Below, piece by piece: positions 61,718 through 64,000 of a stretch of 64,000 nucleotides of DNA; the first letter of the stretch is position 1, and each line of letters begins with the position of its first letter. Where the stretch lies: contig CBDCGS010000010.1 in NCBI GenBank assembly GCA_965216915.1, forward strand, positions 805,111 through 869,110, written 5' to 3'. The translations under genes and the position numbers were made by a program. This DNA comes from CBDCGS01 sp965216915. GTDB lineage: Bacteria; Pseudomonadota; Alphaproteobacteria; UBA828. The notes under the pieces are model-generated. The model was given only the letters and a program-made list of their open reading frames with translations, was not told the origin of the DNA and searched no databases.

Positions 61718-63079
61718 ATGTTCGATAAGGTACTGATCGCCAACCGCGGTGAGATCGCCGTTCGCATCAACCGAACCTGCCGCGAACTCGGCATCAAGAC
61801 CGTCGCCGTGCATTCGACGGCCGATGCAGAGGCGATGCATGCGCGCCTCGCCGATGAATCGGTCTGCATCGGCCCGCCGGCGCCGCAAGACAGCTACCTC
61901 AACGTGCCGGCCATCATCGCGGCCGCCGAAATCACCAATGCCGATGCGATCCATCCCGGCTACGGCTTTCTCTCCGAGAACGCGAGCTTCGCGAACATCG
62001 TCGAGGAGCACGGCTTCACCTTCATCGGGCCGAGCCCCGAGCACATCACGCTGATGGGCGAGAAGAGCCGCGCGAAGCAAACCGTTGAGGAGCTCGGCCT
62101 GCCGGTCGTGCCCGGCTCCGACGGTCCGGTTAGAGAGCTCGACGAAATGGCGCGGATCGCCAGCGAGATCGGCTATCCCGTGCTCGTCAAGGCGGTCGCC
62201 GGCGGCGGCGGGCGCGGCATGAAGCGGATCGACCATCCGGACGAGCTCGCGGGCGCGGCGGCCACCGCGCGGGCAGAGGCCAAGGCGGCCTTCGGCAATG
62301 ATGAGCTCTATGTCGAGAAGCTCATCGTTGCGCCGCGCCACATCGAGGTGCAGGTGATGGCCGATCAATACGGCAACGCCGTTCACCTCGGCGAGCGCGA
62401 TTGCTCGCTCCAGCGGCGTCACCAGAAGATCCTCGAGGAGGCCCCCTCCTCCGCCCTCAACCATACGGAGCGCGAGGCCATCGGCATGCGCGTGGTCGAG
62501 GCCGTCAAGACGCTCGGCTATCGGGGCGCCGGAACGGTCGAGTTTCTCTATTCCGAGGGTGCGTTCTATTTCATCGAGATGAACACGCGCATCCAAGTCG
62601 AGCATCCGGTGACCGAGATGATCACGGGCATCGATCTCGTGCGTGAGCAAATCCGCGTGGCGAACGGCGCGCCGCTCAGCATCAAGCAGGAGGATGTGCG
62701 CTTCCAGGGCCATGCCATCGAATGCCGCATCAATGCGGAAGATCCCCTCACCTTCCGTCCCTCACCGGGCGAGGTAAACGGGTATCATCCGCCGGGAGGG
62801 CTCGGCGTGCGGGTCGATTCCGCGATGTATGAGGGCTACCGGATCCCGCCATACTATGACAGCCTGATCGGCAAGGTGATCGTGCATGGTGCGAGCCGGA
62901 ATGAATGCTTGATGCGTCTTCGTCGCGCGCTGGAGGAGTATGTGATCGCCGGCGTCTCGACGACGATTCCGGTGCATCTGGCGCTGCTGAAGAACGCCGA
63001 TTTCGCGAACGGCACCTACGACACCCAGTGGTTCGAGCAATTCGCGAGCGCGCAGCTGGCGGACGCGAGCGCCGCCTGA
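61718..63079 (+). CDS. accC: acetyl-CoA carboxylase biotin carboxylase subunit
   Basis: ATP-grasp enzyme of 453 residues that carboxylates biotin on AccB. Motifs are MFDKVLIANRGEIAVRI, HPGYGFLSEN, the Gly-rich ATP loop VAGGGGRGMK, HIEVQVMADQYGNAVHLGERDCS, EMNTRIQVEHPVTEMITG and the C-terminal CRINAEDP. Complete and of usual length. It forms one transcription unit with aroQ and accB. Confidence 0.97.
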   Translation: MFDKVLIANRGEIAVRINRTCRELGIKTVAVHSTADAEAMHARLADESVCIGPPAPQDSYLNVPAIIAAAEITNADAIHPGYGFLSENASFANIVEEHGFTFIGPSPEHITLMGEKSRAKQTVEELGLPVVPGSDGPVRELDEMARIASEIGYPVLVKAVAGGGGRGMKRIDHPDELAGAAATARAEAKAAFGNDELYVEKLIVAPRHIEVQVMADQYGNAVHLGERDCSLQRRHQKILEEAPSSALNHTEREAIGMRVVEAVKTLGYRGAGTVEFLYSEGAFYFIEMNTRIQVEHPVTEMITGIDLVREQIRVANGAPLSIKQEDVRFQGHAIECRINAEDPLTFRPSPGEVNGYHPPGGLGVRVDSAMYEGYRIPPYYDSLIGKVIVHGASRNECLMRLRRALEEYVIAGVSTTIPVHLALLKNADFANGTYDTQWFEQFASAQLADASAA

Positions 63080-63083
63080 GCCA

Positions 63084-63767
63084 GTGCAACGCGCCGATGC
63101 CCGTATGATTGCGCTCACTCCCGACCTGATTCTCAAGGCCTATGCCTGCGGCATTTTTCCCATGGCCGAGGGCAAGGACGAGAACGACGTGTTCTGGGTC
63201 GACCCGGAATGGCGCGGGGTCATTCCGCTCGACGAGTTTCACGTGCCACGCCGGCTCGCCAGAACCATCCGCAATGGCGGCTTCGCGGTGCGGATCGATC
63301 ACGATTTCGAGGGTGTCTTGCGTGGCTGCTCGGCGCGCACCAAGCGGCGACCCGAATCGTGGATCAACGGACCCATCGCGGAAGCCTACGCCGCACTCCA
63401 TGAGCTCGGCTATGCGCATAGCGTCGAGACATGGCGTGAGGGTGAGCTGGTCGGCGGCCTCTATGGCGTGTCAATTGGCGCTGCCTTCTTCGGCGAAAGC
63501 ATGTTCTCCGAGGTGCGCGACGCGAGCAAGGTGGCGCTCGCCCATCTCGTCGGGCGGCTACAGGCGGGCAGCTACCGTCTGCTCGACACGCAGTTCGTCA
63601 CTGCGCATCTCAGCCAATTCGGCGCGGTCGAGATTCCGCGCGGCACCTATCTGGAGAAGCTGAGCGATGCGCTGCGCGCCCGCGCGACCTTCTACCCGTC
63701 GGGCTTTCGCTGCGGGACCGGCGTCTCGGATGGCGCGGCGACACAATCCAGAACCCAGATGTCGTAG
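63084..63767 (+). CDS. aat: leucyl/phenylalanyl-tRNA-protein transferase
   Basis: Adds Leu or Phe to proteins with N-terminal Arg or Lys, marking them for ClpAP (N-end rule). Family motifs: LKAYACGIFPMAE, FWVDPEWRGVIPL, SWINGPIAEAYAALHELGYAHSVE, GLYGVSIGAAFFGESMFS and LLDTQFVTAHLSQFGA. Either the GTG at 63084 or the ATG at 63105 may be the start; neither has a good Shine-Dalgarno. Its 3' end overlaps the convergent DUF2155 gene by 76 bases; the TQSRTQMS ending resembles relatives, so the overlap is probably real. Confidence 0.94.
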   Translation: MQRADARMIALTPDLILKAYACGIFPMAEGKDENDVFWVDPEWRGVIPLDEFHVPRRLARTIRNGGFAVRIDHDFEGVLRGCSARTKRRPESWINGPIAEAYAALHELGYAHSVETWREGELVGGLYGVSIGAAFFGESMFSEVRDASKVALAHLVGRLQAGSYRLLDTQFVTAHLSQFGAVEIPRGTYLEKLSDALRARATFYPSGFRCGTGVSDGAATQSRTQMS

Positions 63768-64000
63768 ACCGGGTGCTCGAGCGCCGAGAGCCCCGGCGTC
63801 GACGCGAACATCCAGCCGCTGAAGAGCGGTGTAGCCTCCTGATCGGGCCGTTTCTCGACAATCTCCAAGAACGCCGCGCGCTCGGGCGGCTCCTCCGGCG
63901 GCGAGCGGTGGCAGCTCCGCGCGATGATCTCGAGCGTGCCAAATCGCGCGGGCGCATTGATCGGCGCCTCGAGGCGCGAGATGCGCGCCGTCACCTTGTC
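63692..64000 (-). CDS. DUF2155 domain-containing protein, C-terminal part (window edge)
   Basis: The frame is open to the right edge of the window and the N-terminus is outside. The segment KVTARISRLEAPINAPARFGTLEIIAR, the Cys of RSCHRSPPEEPPE and the end LFSGWMFASTPGLSALEHPVYDIWVLDC identify the DUF2155 family, small secreted proteins often next to aat and accC in alphaproteobacteria. The role is unknown. A tail of about 16 residues beyond the conserved Cys overlaps the end of aat. Confidence 0.85.
   Translation of the reverse strand, partial: DKVTARISRLEAPINAPARFGTLEIIARSCHRSPPEEPPERAAFLEIVEKRPDQEATPLFSGWMFASTPGLSALEHPVYDIWVLDCVAAPSETPVPQRKPDG

Overview
The window is a GC-rich (by eye about two thirds G+C) chromosomal segment of an alphaproteobacterium. 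The evidence is gene order and gene content: rlpA-dac-tmk-holB, prfB-mrcA-amiC facing rne, and aroQ-accB-accC-aat-DUF2155 are arrangements typical of that class. Other pointers are a Flp-type pilin, an RNase E with an acidic insert in its S1 domain, and three intergenic mosaic repeats resembling the RIME elements of rhizobia. I cannot name the order or genus. No phage, plasmid, transposase or CRISPR array is visible.

Layout. (1) 1-3.9 kb, minus strand: cell-wall and nucleotide genes mltB-rlpA-dac-tmk-holB (holB runs off the left edge). (2) 4.0-7.3 kb: a 2-hydroxyacid dehydrogenase divergent from a class III aminotransferase, then an SDR. (3) 7.4-13.3 kb: an Ntn-hydrolase acylase, an acyl-CoA ligase and an AidB-like acyl-CoA dehydrogenase, which could release, activate and oxidise acyl groups. 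(4) 13.4-14.6 kb: an unannotated 44-residue membrane protein, a mosaic repeat, a decayed surface-protein fragment, tRNA-Ser(UGA) and about 550 non-coding bases. (5) 14.6-19.5 kb: a complete five-gene branched-chain amino acid (HAAT) type ABC importer with a Tat-exported binding protein. (6) 19.7-21.0 kb: an SDR with a damaged active site and an orphan Flp pilin behind a strikingly AT-rich promoter region. (7) 21.3-32.2 kb: a catabolic neighbourhood with a beta-hydroxyacid dehydrogenase, an SDR, an Asp/Glu racemase-superfamily enzyme with an arylmalonate-decarboxylase-like cysteine pattern, a luciferase-like flavin oxidoreductase, a second five-gene HAAT importer, an M20 amidohydrolase and a FAD amine oxidase. 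(8) 32.2-39.3 kb: a carbohydrate-type ABC importer with an aldo/keto reductase and an alpha/beta-hydrolase-fold protein that seems to have lost its catalytic His and Asp.

(9) 39.3-64 kb is mostly housekeeping: a YhdP/AsmA-like giant, glnE-bcp-DUF455, prfB with an intact programmed +1 frameshift, mrcA, amiC, rne, a class I aminotransferase, a gamma-glutamyltransferase-like lipoprotein, an M48 protease with TPRs, a fused thiS-thiG, aroQ, accBC, aat and the start of a DUF2155 gene.

The most unusual items are the 21-32 kb catabolic/uptake neighbourhood built around the AMDase-like enzyme, the sugar-importer operon with its pseudo-hydrolase, the mosaic repeat family (one copy supplies a stop codon), strong stem-loops placed directly after binding-protein genes, and the thiS-thiG fusion. 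All functions are read from sequence motifs and remembered family features; no database search was run.
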